From the NCBI GenBank assembly GCA_945906765.1, contig CAMDRF010000014.1, forward strand, positions 1 through 44,230: a stretch of 44,230 nucleotides of DNA, written 5' to 3'. The position numbers were made by a program, and so were the translations under genes. How positions within the stretch are numbered: position 1 is the stretch's first letter; each line of letters begins with the position of its first letter. The stretch comes from Nitrosovibrio sp. Nv4. GTDB lineage: Bacteria > Pseudomonadota > Gammaproteobacteria > Burkholderiales > SG8-39. Shown here piece after piece: positions 15,771-24,273 of this stretch. The notes beneath the pieces are model-generated. The model worked only from the letters and a program-made list of their open reading frames with translations, was not told the DNA's origin and did no database searches.

Positions 15771-18707
15771 TCAACCGCCGCTCCCGCGCCGCCGGAACAC
15801 CCTTGACCGCGAGCCCGGTTCCTCGCCGGGAAGCAGGCTGGTCAGCTCGCGGTAGCGGCGGAAAAGAAAGGCGACACGCTCGGCGTCGCTCCCCCATTTG
15901 CGTTTGCCGCCATCCGACACGTAGGCCGCATCTACTGCGCGGTCCAGCTCCTGGTGTGCCTTCACCATCGCGGGCGGCATTAGATCCGGGTCGTAAAGCG
16001 TGGCGAGCGTGACTGAAGGATCGCGCTTGAACTCCGCTTCACGCAAATCGAGCACGCCCTGCGCTGCATCCTCGACGGTCTTGCGCTGCTCGTTTGTCGG
16101 ATGCTCAGGCCAGGGAAAATTGTTGTAAACGACTCCCGCCGAGTATTGATAGTCGCTCTTGAGTCTGCCGCATACGGCGCGTGTCCAGACCATGTGCATA
16201 GCACTCGTCAAGACGCCGAAGTGATATAGCGACGCGCCATCGATGGTGTAAAGCTTGTTCGTCGCAACAACATCGCGATCAAGAAAGCCCATCGGGATGT
16301 AATGTCGATTCTCCGAAGACACCTCGGGCAAGGCAACGTACCTTCCACGCGGTTGCCGAATTTCACCAAACAAGGAAGGCGTATCGGCTAATTCCCGCGT
16401 AGTCGCCCTTAAGCTTTCCAGCCGCTTTGCTTTGACTCTTTCGATCCGTTTGCGCACGAGCGGGAGCGCCTTAAGTTGGCTTGGCGACGCATCAACCAGC
16501 CACAGACACCAGCGCTCGACGCCATTAATATATTCTTCGCTCCCGAGAAGACGGCGTAAAAACCGTTGCGATTCGGGTTCAGCATCGAGGAGCGCTTTGC
16601 GTTCCTCTGCCGATAAAAGCAAGTTACCGCCGTCGTTCGGCATACTGCCAAAAACGATTGGAGGTGCATTTCTTGATATCGGCACTCTTCGCTTGCCAAG
16701 TACCACATCTGGCGCATCAACGAGGTAAGGGTTAATGTTTTCGACAGCTACCTCGTGCGGCGGTCCCTGAATTTCGGCGTACTCGAACAGGCGCTTCTTG
16801 CCCGCCTCGAAAGCGGCAAAGCCGACGATGACGCAATGCACCGCTGCCTTGCCCGGCGCGTCGTTAGTCCACTGGAAAGTGCGATGCGCGAAATGGATGC
16901 GGATGCCTTGAGCCAGCATTTGGGACCAGAGGACGCCGACTTGCTCGCCCTGCGTGATGCTATTGGTCGAGACGAAGGCGCACTTGATGGCGCGGCGCTG
17001 GCGTGAATCCACGTCCGCCATATCGACGAACAGATCGTTAACCACCGCTTCGCCCTTGCCGAAGCGCACGTCCTTGTGTTTTTTCCGGCCTTTCGTGGCT
17101 TTGGCGACAATGCCGCCGGTGTCATCGCCCGAGGTCAGGTATTGAGCCGCTTTGACGTACCAGCCGGTGACGAAGTCAAGCACGCCTGCGCCCTTGATGC
17201 CCTGCATGACCGCCTCAAGGTCCTCTTTCTGCTCGTCGGTCTGGTACTGCTTGCCGACGAAAGGCGGATTGCCGAGGATGTAGTCGAGCCGCGAAGGAGG
17301 GACGAACTCGGCCCAATCAATGCGCAGGGCGTTGCCAAGGCGGATGTTGGCGCTCTTTAACAGCGGTATGCGCAGCACCGGTTCGCCGAAAATCTCGCTC
17401 GCCTCGACGTTCATCTGGTGATCGACCAGCCACATTGCCACCTGCGCCACCTGCGCTGGGAATTCCTCGATCTCGATGCCATAGACCTGGTCCACGTCGA
17501 GCTTGAGCGACTGGAACACCGAGCCGATGCGATGGCCGAACTTCTCCGCCGCGCGCAGCACGTCCATTTCCAACCTGCGAAGCTCGCGGTAGGTGATGAC
17601 CAGAAAGTTTCCGCAGCCGCACGCCGGATCGAGGAAGTGCAGATTGGCGAGCTTTTTCCAGAATTCGAACAGCTTGTCCTTGTTGCCCTTCACCCGCTCG
17701 AACTCGGCGCGCAGCTCATCGAGAAAAAGCGGCCCGATCAGTTTCAGGATGTTGGCTTCGCTGGTGTAGTGCGCGCCGAGCTGGCGGCGGCGGTCCTTCT
17801 CCTCCAGTTCGATGACCTTCTGGAACATGGCGCCGAAGATCGCGGGGGAGATGGAGCCCCAGGACAGCGCGCACAGATCGAGCAGCATTTTGCGCATCGC
17901 GCCGTTGAATTGCGGCGTGGCGATGCGCTCCTCGAACAGTTTGCCGTTGACGTAAGGAAAAAGCGCGAAGTGCTCGGGAAGCGATTTCTGGCGCGACTCG
18001 ACAGGCCGGTTCAGGGTGTCGAAAAGCTGTTCAAAGAGCGAGCCGACCGTGGCACCGTCCTCGGAAGTCCAACTCTCGATCAGGTCGCGGAAGCTGCCCT
18101 TGGGCTGGAAAATCCCGGTGTCGTCGGCGAATAGGCAGAACATCAGCCGCACGAGGAAATGCTCTAGCGCGTGCCCGGCGTAGCCGTCCTTCTTCAGCGC
18201 GTCGTGCAGGTATCCCATCTGCTGCACCGCGCGCACGTTGACCGGGTCTTGCTCCCTGACGACGTGCTTGCGATATCCGGCGATGAAACCGAACAGGTGA
18301 ATTTTCTTGTGAAGGTCTTTCAGCGCGAATTCATGCTGGCGTCCCTCGTCCAGGTCGTAGAGGCGAAAACGGGCGAAGTCCGATACCAGCACGTAGCGCG
18401 GCAGTTCTTCTTCCTTCAAGCCCGGAAAATAATCCGTGGCCTGTTTGTAGGCGCGGTCGAGGTCCTTGCCACGGGACTTGTGTTCGATGAGCAGCGTGCC
18501 CTTCCAGAGCAAGTCGATGTAGCCGTCCTTGCCGTCGATTCTCTTGACACGCTTTTCGAAGCTGGCAACGCGCCGGCGCGATACTCCAAATACCTCAAAG
18601 AACGCGTCCAAGAACGACTTGGCGTCCGCGTCCTCGGACTCGGCGTGCTTCCACTCGCGCGAAAAAGCCAGGGCGCGGTTGCTGATCTCTTGGAGCGTGA
18701 TCGGCAC
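15771..18707 (-). CDS. MmeI-type (type IIL) restriction endonuclease/methyltransferase
   Basis: A 978-aa single-chain enzyme combining nuclease, methyltransferase and target recognition, the MmeI/YeeA layout. The PD-(D/E)XK nuclease is N-terminal: Asp65, Glu75 and Lys77 in YIDLLWKGTLLIEHKS, with the same spacing as reported for MmeI. The SAM motif LDPACGCGNFLV lies near residue 360 and the catalytic ILGNPPF near 479, marking an N6-adenine methyltransferase. The last 350 residues hold the target recognition region and helical tail. Such enzymes methylate one strand of an asymmetric site and cut at a distance. The GTG start at 18707 has AGGAAG upstream. No broken motif was seen. It starts 8 nt after a truncated hepT fragment. 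Confidence 0.88.
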   Translation of the reverse strand: MPITLQEISNRALAFSREWKHAESEDADAKSFLDAFFEVFGVSRRRVASFEKRVKRIDGKDGYIDLLWKGTLLIEHKSRGKDLDRAYKQATDYFPGLKEEELPRYVLVSDFARFRLYDLDEGRQHEFALKDLHKKIHLFGFIAGYRKHVVREQDPVNVRAVQQMGYLHDALKKDGYAGHALEHFLVRLMFCLFADDTGIFQPKGSFRDLIESWTSEDGATVGSLFEQLFDTLNRPVESRQKSLPEHFALFPYVNGKLFEERIATPQFNGAMRKMLLDLCALSWGSISPAIFGAMFQKVIELEEKDRRRQLGAHYTSEANILKLIGPLFLDELRAEFERVKGNKDKLFEFWKKLANLHFLDPACGCGNFLVITYRELRRLEMDVLRAAEKFGHRIGSVFQSLKLDVDQVYGIEIEEFPAQVAQVAMWLVDHQMNVEASEIFGEPVLRIPLLKSANIRLGNALRIDWAEFVPPSRLDYILGNPPFVGKQYQTDEQKEDLEAVMQGIKGAGVLDFVTGWYVKAAQYLTSGDDTGGIVAKATKGRKKHKDVRFGKGEAVVNDLFVDMADVDSRQRRAIKCAFVSTNSITQGEQVGVLWSQMLAQGIRIHFAHRTFQWTNDAPGKAAVHCVIVGFAAFEAGKKRLFEYAEIQGPPHEVAVENINPYLVDAPDVVLGKRRVPISRNAPPIVFGSMPNDGGNLLLSAEERKALLDAEPESQRFLRRLLGSEEYINGVERWCLWLVDASPSQLKALPLVRKRIERVKAKRLESLRATTRELADTPSLFGEIRQPRGRYVALPEVSSENRHYIPMGFLDRDVVATNKLYTIDGASLYHFGVLTSAMHMVWTRAVCGRLKSDYQYSAGVVYNNFPWPEHPTNEQRKTVEDAAQGVLDLREAEFKRDPSVTLATLYDPDLMPPAMVKAHQELDRAVDAAYVSDGGKRKWGSDAERVAFLFRRYRELTSLLPGEEPGSRSRVFRRRGSGG

Positions 18708-18714
18708 GTTCTTC

Positions 18715-18762
18715 CTATTGTTGCGCTACGAGCGCAAGCCGGTCGTCAAAGCTCACTGGCAC
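18715..18762 (-). pseudogene. hepT remnant (first 15 codons of a second HepT copy)
   Basis: GTG at 18762 begins VPVSFDDRLALVAQQ and then TAG. It aligns with VPASFEDQLAVVTELL at the start of the intact HepT-like gene and overlaps the MNT remnant in the same way. The rest of the gene is missing and the restriction-modification gene follows 8 nt later. Confidence 0.7.
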
Positions 18763-18911
18763 GGCACGCATCCCTGAGCATCGCCTTTTTTACCGCAGGC
18801 GGCCTGCTTTAGCACGGCTCTGCGGGTACGCGGCGGACGGCCGCCGGGCACGCGCTGCTTCGAGAGCTTGCGCACGCGCGGGAATCCGGCCGATGCGGTG
18901 GGTAACGACAT
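18746..18911 (-). pseudogene. MNT antitoxin remnant with two internal deletions
   Basis: The sequence matches the intact MNT gene (13998-14480) in three blocks: the N-terminus (SAGFPRVRKLSKQRV), the middle (VPGGRPPRTRRAVLKQAA) and the C-terminus (PAVKKAMLRDACRASEL, then TGA). About 85 nt and about 200 nt between blocks are deleted. The larger deletion removes the GSx10DxD catalytic site, and the last junction shifts the frame. The upstream control element is also partly conserved (18927-18952). It is a dead, diverged copy and not a recent duplicate. Confidence 0.8.
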
Positions 18912-18969
18912 GTGGAGGTTATGCCCAACACCTAGCGGAATCGCAAGTGCCTGACGTCTTGTCCAACGC

Positions 18970-20442
18970 CTACAACCTTCCGCCTGCCCGCGCCATCCAG
19001 CCGAATCGTCGCTCGCCAAATTCGAACGCGCCTTGCACGATGAGCGCCAGCGCCGCCGCGGGAATCGCACCGGCGAGCAGTGTCGCGTTGTCGTTCAGCG
19101 CGAGGCCGGAGACGATGCGCTCACCGTAGCCGCCGGCGCCGACGAAGGCGGCTATCGTCGCGGTGCCGACGTTGATCACCGCGGAGGTTTTGATGCCGGC
19201 GAGGATGAAAGGCAAGGCGAGCGGGATCTCGATGCGCCGCAGCCGCTCGCCAGGGGTAAGGCCGAGCGCGAGCGCCGCCTGGCGCATGCCCTTGCCGACC
19301 GCCTCCAGCCCGGCGTGGGTGCCGCGCACGATGGGCAGCAGCGCGTAGAGGAACAGCGCGATCAGCGCCGGCAGCGTGCCGATCATGCCGAGCAGCGCGA
19401 TGAGGAAGGCGAACAGGGCGAGCGACGGAATCGTCTGGATGACGCCGACCACGCCGAGAACAACCTGAGTCATTGCTTTTACTTTTTGAGAAAGAATTCC
19501 CAAGGGAACCCCAACAGCAATGCCCGCCGCCAGGGAGACGAGCACCAGCACCAGGTGCTCGCTGGTAAGCCGCCAGAAATCCGGACCGAAAAGAACCTTG
19601 AGAAAGGTTCTTGGGGCGGTTGCGGGCGAGTTCGAATCAAGCAAAGCAGCAGCTTCCGCAAAGCTCCTGCCCTGCAATTCCGCGGCCGCGTTCAGGCGGA
19701 TCATCGTCGCCTCATCGATGCGCCGTTCCAGTTTCTGCAGCTTCGCCCAGGCCTCCGGAAAGCGCTGCGGCACGTCCAGCCGGTAAAGCAGCACCGCGTC
19801 GTAGCGCGGGAAGAACTTGCGGTCGTCCTGGAGCACGCGCAACTGGAAGCGCTCGATCTTGGCGTCGGTGGTGTAGACATCCATCACGTCGATCTTGCCG
19901 GCCGCGATGGCCTCGTAGGCCAGGCCGTGGTCCAGGCCCGAAGGCGCCGCGAACGGAATGCCGTAGGCGGATTTGAGGCCCGGCCAGCCGTCCGCGCGGC
20001 CGATGAATTCCTGCGACAGGCCGAGCTTCAGGCCCGAGCTCCTGGCCAGATCGGACAGCGAGCGGATGCCGAGCGCCTGCGCCCGCTCTTCGCGCATCGC
20101 CAGCGCATAGCTGTTGTTGAAACCGAGCGGCACCGCGGCGCCCAGGCCGAGCGGCGCGAGCGCGCGGTTCAGCGCCGCCAGGTCCGGGCTGCCCTCCAGC
20201 TTGAGGATCTCCTTCGCGATGGTGCCGGTGTATTCCGGATACAAGTCGATGGAGCCGGACTTCAGCGCCGCGTAGAGGATGCCGGTGTTGCCGAGCCCGG
20301 GGCGATGCACCGCGCCGCCCGCCGCGCGAACCAGGACCTCACCGAGGATGTAGGACTCGGTGAAGCGCTTGGAGCCGATTTTCATGCTTTCCGCCTTTGC
20401 GGGAAGCAAGAAAATCGCCAGCAAAAGAAAAAACCATTTCAT
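18970..20442 (-). CDS. Fused glycine-betaine/choline-type ABC binding protein and permease (OpuB/OsmF family)
   Basis: A 490-aa protein. After a signal sequence (MKWFFLLLAIFLLPAKAES) comes a binding domain of about 260 residues (IGSKRFTESYILGEVLV, YPEYTGTIAKEIL, IDVMDVYTTDAKIERF), typical of quaternary-amine binding proteins. A permease domain follows from about residue 285: LVSLAAGIAVGVPLGIL, the IQTIPSLALFAFLI segment and the ATPase-contact loop ALGLTPGERLRRIEIPLALP. The binding domain comes first. No ProV/OpuBA-type ATPase lies on either side: an exporter precedes it (4-nt overlap) and the island follows. The transporter would need an ATPase from elsewhere. Confidence 0.88.
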   Translation of the reverse strand: MKWFFLLLAIFLLPAKAESMKIGSKRFTESYILGEVLVRAAGGAVHRPGLGNTGILYAALKSGSIDLYPEYTGTIAKEILKLEGSPDLAALNRALAPLGLGAAVPLGFNNSYALAMREERAQALGIRSLSDLARSSGLKLGLSQEFIGRADGWPGLKSAYGIPFAAPSGLDHGLAYEAIAAGKIDVMDVYTTDAKIERFQLRVLQDDRKFFPRYDAVLLYRLDVPQRFPEAWAKLQKLERRIDEATMIRLNAAAELQGRSFAEAAALLDSNSPATAPRTFLKVLFGPDFWRLTSEHLVLVLVSLAAGIAVGVPLGILSQKVKAMTQVVLGVVGVIQTIPSLALFAFLIALLGMIGTLPALIALFLYALLPIVRGTHAGLEAVGKGMRQAALALGLTPGERLRRIEIPLALPFILAGIKTSAVINVGTATIAAFVGAGGYGERIVSGLALNDNATLLAGAIPAAALALIVQGAFEFGERRFGWMARAGGRL

Positions 20443-22202
20443 GCGGCCCTTTCGAGCTTCTTCGCCCCGCCGTCGAGGAACTGCAGCGCCGCGAGGTTCG
20501 CGTACAGGCCGCCCTGCTTCATCAGTTCGGCGTGCGTGCCCTGCGCCACGATCGCGCCGCGGTCCATGACGACGATACGATCGGCATGCTGCACCGTGGC
20601 GAGGCGGTGCGCGATGACCAGCGTGGTGCGGCCGCGCTCGAGCGCTTCGAGCGCCTGCTGCACCATGCGCTCGCTCGCCGCATCCAGGGAACTGGTCGCT
20701 TCATCGAGCAGCAGGATCGGCCGGTCGGCGAGCAGCGCGCGCGCGATCGACAGGCGCTGGCGCTGCCCGCCCGAGAGCGTCACGCCGCGCTCGCCCAGAA
20801 CCGTGTCCAGCCCCTGCGGCAGGCGGTGGATGAATTCCAGCGCGAAGGCCTGTTCGCAGGCGCGCTCCGCGTCCTCGCGGCTCGCCCCGGGCCTGCCGTA
20901 GCGCACGTTGTCGAGCACGCTGGCGGCGAAGATCACCGGGTCCTGCGGCACCACCGCGATCAGGCGCCGCAGGGCGGCGGGATCGAACTCGCGCAGGTCA
21001 GTGCCGCCGATGCGCACCGCGCCGGCCTGCGGATCGTAGAAACGCAGCAGCAGCGAGAGAACCGTGGTCTTGCCCGCCCCGGAGGGCCCGACCAGCGCCA
21101 CGCGCTCGCCCTGCGACAGGCCAAACGAGAATCGATCGAGCGCGGGCGTGCCGGGCCGCGCGGGATAGGTAAAGCTGACGGCGTCGAAGGCGATCTCGGT
21201 GTGCACTGGCCGCGGCGCAGGCAACGCGGGCGCGGAGATGGCCGGCTGCGTGTCGAGGATCTCCATCAGCCGCTCGGTCGCGCCGGCGGCGCGCTGCAGC
21301 TCGCCCCAGACCTCCGATATCGTGCCCGCCCCGGTCGCCACCACGAAGGCGTAGAACACGAACGCCGAAAGCTCGCCCGCTGACAGGCGCCCGGCGAACA
21401 CGTCGTGGCCGCCGACCCACAGGATCACGCCCACGGCGCTGAACGCGATCAGCATCACCAGCGCGATGAGGATCGCCTTCTGGCCGATGCGCGTGACGCC
21501 CGATTCGTAGGCGGCCTCGGCATGGCGGCCAAAAGCGGCCCGGTCGGCCTCCTCGTGTGCGTAGGCCTGCAGCGTGCGTATTTCGTGCACCGCCTCGTCC
21601 ACGTAGGCCGAAACGTCCGCGACGCGGTCCTGGTTGTCGCGCGACAGGCGCCGCACCCGGCGGCCGAGCAGCAGGATCGGCACCAGCGTGGCCGGAATGC
21701 CGAGCAGCACGCAGGCCGCGAGCTTCCAGCTCACGACAAACATCATCACCGCCGCGCCCAGCATCATCAGCAGGTTGCGCACGAACATCGACAGCCCGTA
21801 GCCGATCACCTGCTGCACCAGCGTGGTGTCGTTGGTAAGCCGGGAGATAACTTCGCCGGTGCGCGTGGCCTCGAAGTAGGCCGGTTCGAGCGCCAGGATG
21901 TGGTTGAAGACCGTGCGCCGCAGGTCGGTGACGACGCGCTCGCCGATGCTCATCATCAGGTAAAAGCGCGCGAAGGTCGCGACCGAGAGCAGTACCGCGA
22001 CGCCGATCAGGGCGGCGAGCACCCCGTTCAACAGTTGCGGATTGGCGCTGCCGAAGCCGTTGTCCACCACGTGCTTGAGGCCCTGGCCCAGCGCGAGCAC
22101 GCAACCCGCGGCCACCACCAGGGCGAGCAGCGCCGCCGCGATCTTCAGGCGGTACGGGGCGAGAAAACGCGCCAGGCGCAGTGCATGCCTCATGGGCGCC
22201 AC
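20439..22202 (-). CDS. ABC exporter, fused membrane and ATPase domains (MsbA/LmrA type)
   Basis: A 587-aa half-transporter expected to work as a homodimer. Six transmembrane helices occupy roughly residues 15-310 and the ATPase follows: Walker A GPSGAGKTT near 370, signature LSGGQRQRLSIARALL near 475, Walker B ILLLDEATSSLD, and the H-loop TLVIAHRLAT. It resembles lipid or drug exporters of the MsbA group; the substrate is not evident. It starts 1 nt after the oxidoreductase stop and overlaps the fused binding protein/permease by 4 nt (ATGA), so translation is coupled. Confidence 0.9.
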   Translation of the reverse strand: MAPMRHALRLARFLAPYRLKIAAALLALVVAAGCVLALGQGLKHVVDNGFGSANPQLLNGVLAALIGVAVLLSVATFARFYLMMSIGERVVTDLRRTVFNHILALEPAYFEATRTGEVISRLTNDTTLVQQVIGYGLSMFVRNLLMMLGAAVMMFVVSWKLAACVLLGIPATLVPILLLGRRVRRLSRDNQDRVADVSAYVDEAVHEIRTLQAYAHEEADRAAFGRHAEAAYESGVTRIGQKAILIALVMLIAFSAVGVILWVGGHDVFAGRLSAGELSAFVFYAFVVATGAGTISEVWGELQRAAGATERLMEILDTQPAISAPALPAPRPVHTEIAFDAVSFTYPARPGTPALDRFSFGLSQGERVALVGPSGAGKTTVLSLLLRFYDPQAGAVRIGGTDLREFDPAALRRLIAVVPQDPVIFAASVLDNVRYGRPGASREDAERACEQAFALEFIHRLPQGLDTVLGERGVTLSGGQRQRLSIARALLADRPILLLDEATSSLDAASERMVQQALEALERGRTTLVIAHRLATVQHADRIVVMDRGAIVAQGTHAELMKQGGLYANLAALQFLDGGAKKLERAA

Positions 22203-22203
22203 T

Positions 22204-24264
22204 CTACGTCAGGCCGGTGCGCTCGACTTCGACCAGGCAGTCGTAGAAGGTCGCCGCGCCGCCCAGGTCGGCCGTGCGCTGCGAGGTGAGGTCGTTTGCG
22301 TTCTTGCGGTCGCGTGCGAATTTTTTCCACCACACCGAAGGCGCCACCACCACGCCACGCCGCGGCTTGTCATTGACGCGCGCTTTTAGCGTAAAGCTGC
22401 CGCGATCGTTGAACACGCGCACCGCATCGCCATCGGCAATGCCGCGCTTTGCCGCATCGTCCGAATGCAGCTCCAGGCTGGGCTCGCCCTCCGCATCGCG
22501 GAAGCGCGGCAGGTTGGCGAATGAGGAGTTGAGGAAGTTGCGCACCGGCGGCGACAGAAAATTCAGCGGAAACCGGCGCGCCAGTTGCGGATTGCTGGAT
22601 GGCAGCTCGGCCGGCGGGTTGTAGAAGGGCAGCGGATCGACACCCTGCGCCTTGAGCGATTCGCTGTAGAACTCACATTTGCCCGAGGGCGTATGGAAGC
22701 CGCCCTTGGCGAAGGGCGCGAAGCTCGCCGGCAGCGCGAGCCGCTTCCAGCCATCGCGCTTGAGCGACTCCCAGTCCATGCCCGCGAGGTTGGCGTGGCC
22801 CGAGCCGATCGCCTGGCGCGCGAGCGCGTCGTCCGAATCGCGGAAGCAATCGTCGTCGAATCCCATGCGCGCCGCCAGCCGCCGGAAGACTTCGACGTTC
22901 GGCAGAGATTCGCCGACCGGCGCGATGGCCGGGTTGTTCGCGAGCACGTACAGGTGCCCGTAGGACTTGTGGATGTCGGTGTGCTCGAGCTGGGTCGTCG
23001 CGGGCAGCACGATGTCGGCGTAATCCGCGGTGTCCGTCATGAAGGAGTCCATGACGACGCAGAAGAGGTCCTCCCGCGCAAAGCCCTCGATCACCTTGGA
23101 CGAATCAGGACACACCGCGACCGGATTGTTGTTGTAGACCACGACGGCACGGACCGGTGACTCGGGGGCGGTGAGCGCATCCCCCAACTTGGAATGGTTG
23201 ATCACGCGGGGGCGCTTTGCAGGCATGAGATCCGGGCGCTCGAGTTTCGCGTGGTCGAAATGGTAGTTGTCGGCCGTCGTCAGCAGAATGCCGCCCGCGG
23301 GATCGCGCCAGGCGCCGGTGAGCGCGGGCAGGCAGGCGATGGTGCGCGCCGCGATACCGCCGCCGGCGTGGCGCTGCATGCCGTAATTGAGCCGGATCGC
23401 GGCTGGTTTCACGGCGCCGTAGTCGCGCGCGAGCTGAACCACCTCCTCGAGAGTGATGCCGCAGGTCGTCGCAGCCCAATCGGGCGGATACTGTTTGAGT
23501 CTTTTCTTCAGTTCTTCATATCCCAGGGTGTACTTCGAAACGTAATCCTGGTCGATCAGTCCCTCGGCGACCAGCACGTGCATCATGCCGAGCGCGAGCG
23601 CGCCGTCGGTGCCCGGCAGCAGCGCGATGTGCTGGCTGCATTTCTCCGCGGTGAGGCTGCGATACGGGTCGATCGCCACCAGCTTCGCGCCGCGCCGCTT
23701 GGCTTCCTGGGCGCGCGACCAGAAGTGCAGGTTGGAGGCGATCGGGTTGGAGCCCCAGATCACGATCAGCTTCGAATCCTGGTAGTGCTCCGGGTCCATG
23801 CCGTAGCTGCCGCCGAGCGTCGCCTTGATGCCGGCCTTGCCCGCGGACGAACACAGCGTGCGCTCGAGCTGCGAGGCGCCGAGTTTGTGGAAGAAGCGCC
23901 GGTCCATCGAGCTGTACTGCAGCATGCCCATAGTGCCGGCGTAGCTCAGCGGCAGAATCGCTTCCGGATTCACCGCGGCGATGGCCTTGAGACGCGCGGC
24001 GATTTCATCAAGCGCCTCATCCCAGCTGATCTGCTTGAACTCGCCCTTGCCCTTCGGCCCGATGCGCTTGAGCGGATGCAGCAGGCGATCCGGCGAATAG
24101 GTGCGCTCCGCGTAATGGGCAACCTTGGTGCAGAGCGTCCCGTCGGTGAACGGGTGCAGCGGATCGCCCTGCACTTTCACCGCCACGCCATCCTTCACCG
24201 TCACCAGCATGGCACAGGTGTCGGGGCAATCATGGGGACAGGCGGCGCGGACGATGGTTTCCAT
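22204..24264 (-). CDS. Molybdopterin oxidoreductase with an N-terminal [4Fe-4S] cluster (formate dehydrogenase/BisC-like)
   Basis: A 686-aa molybdenum or tungsten enzyme of the DMSO-reductase superfamily. The cluster motif is complete: Cys9, Cys13, Cys17 and Cys45 (CPHDCPDTC, then GTLCTK). Next come KQISWDEALDEIAARL, CSSAGKAG (candidate metal-ligand region), IVIWGSNPIASNLHFW for cofactor binding, and DSFMTDTADYADIVLPATTQ. The C-terminal beta domain (LELHSDDAAKRGIADGDAV) closes the fold. There is no Tat signal, so it is probably cytoplasmic. It lies 9 nt after glcF and 1 nt before an ABC exporter. The electron partner and substrate are unknown. Confidence 0.9.
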   Translation of the reverse strand: METIVRAACPHDCPDTCAMLVTVKDGVAVKVQGDPLHPFTDGTLCTKVAHYAERTYSPDRLLHPLKRIGPKGKGEFKQISWDEALDEIAARLKAIAAVNPEAILPLSYAGTMGMLQYSSMDRRFFHKLGASQLERTLCSSAGKAGIKATLGGSYGMDPEHYQDSKLIVIWGSNPIASNLHFWSRAQEAKRRGAKLVAIDPYRSLTAEKCSQHIALLPGTDGALALGMMHVLVAEGLIDQDYVSKYTLGYEELKKRLKQYPPDWAATTCGITLEEVVQLARDYGAVKPAAIRLNYGMQRHAGGGIAARTIACLPALTGAWRDPAGGILLTTADNYHFDHAKLERPDLMPAKRPRVINHSKLGDALTAPESPVRAVVVYNNNPVAVCPDSSKVIEGFAREDLFCVVMDSFMTDTADYADIVLPATTQLEHTDIHKSYGHLYVLANNPAIAPVGESLPNVEVFRRLAARMGFDDDCFRDSDDALARQAIGSGHANLAGMDWESLKRDGWKRLALPASFAPFAKGGFHTPSGKCEFYSESLKAQGVDPLPFYNPPAELPSSNPQLARRFPLNFLSPPVRNFLNSSFANLPRFRDAEGEPSLELHSDDAAKRGIADGDAVRVFNDRGSFTLKARVNDKPRRGVVVAPSVWWKKFARDRKNANDLTSQRTADLGGAATFYDCLVEVERTGLT

Positions 24265-24273
24265 GCGTAAATT

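Noticed and set aside
13448-18969. Prophage, integron or transposon as carrier of the island
   Set aside because: No integrase, transposase, terminal inverted repeats, attC-like sites or tRNA were found at or near either edge.
19033-20901. A 622-codon plus-strand open frame
   Set aside because: It is antisense to the fused binding protein/permease and the ABC exporter, which have clear motifs.
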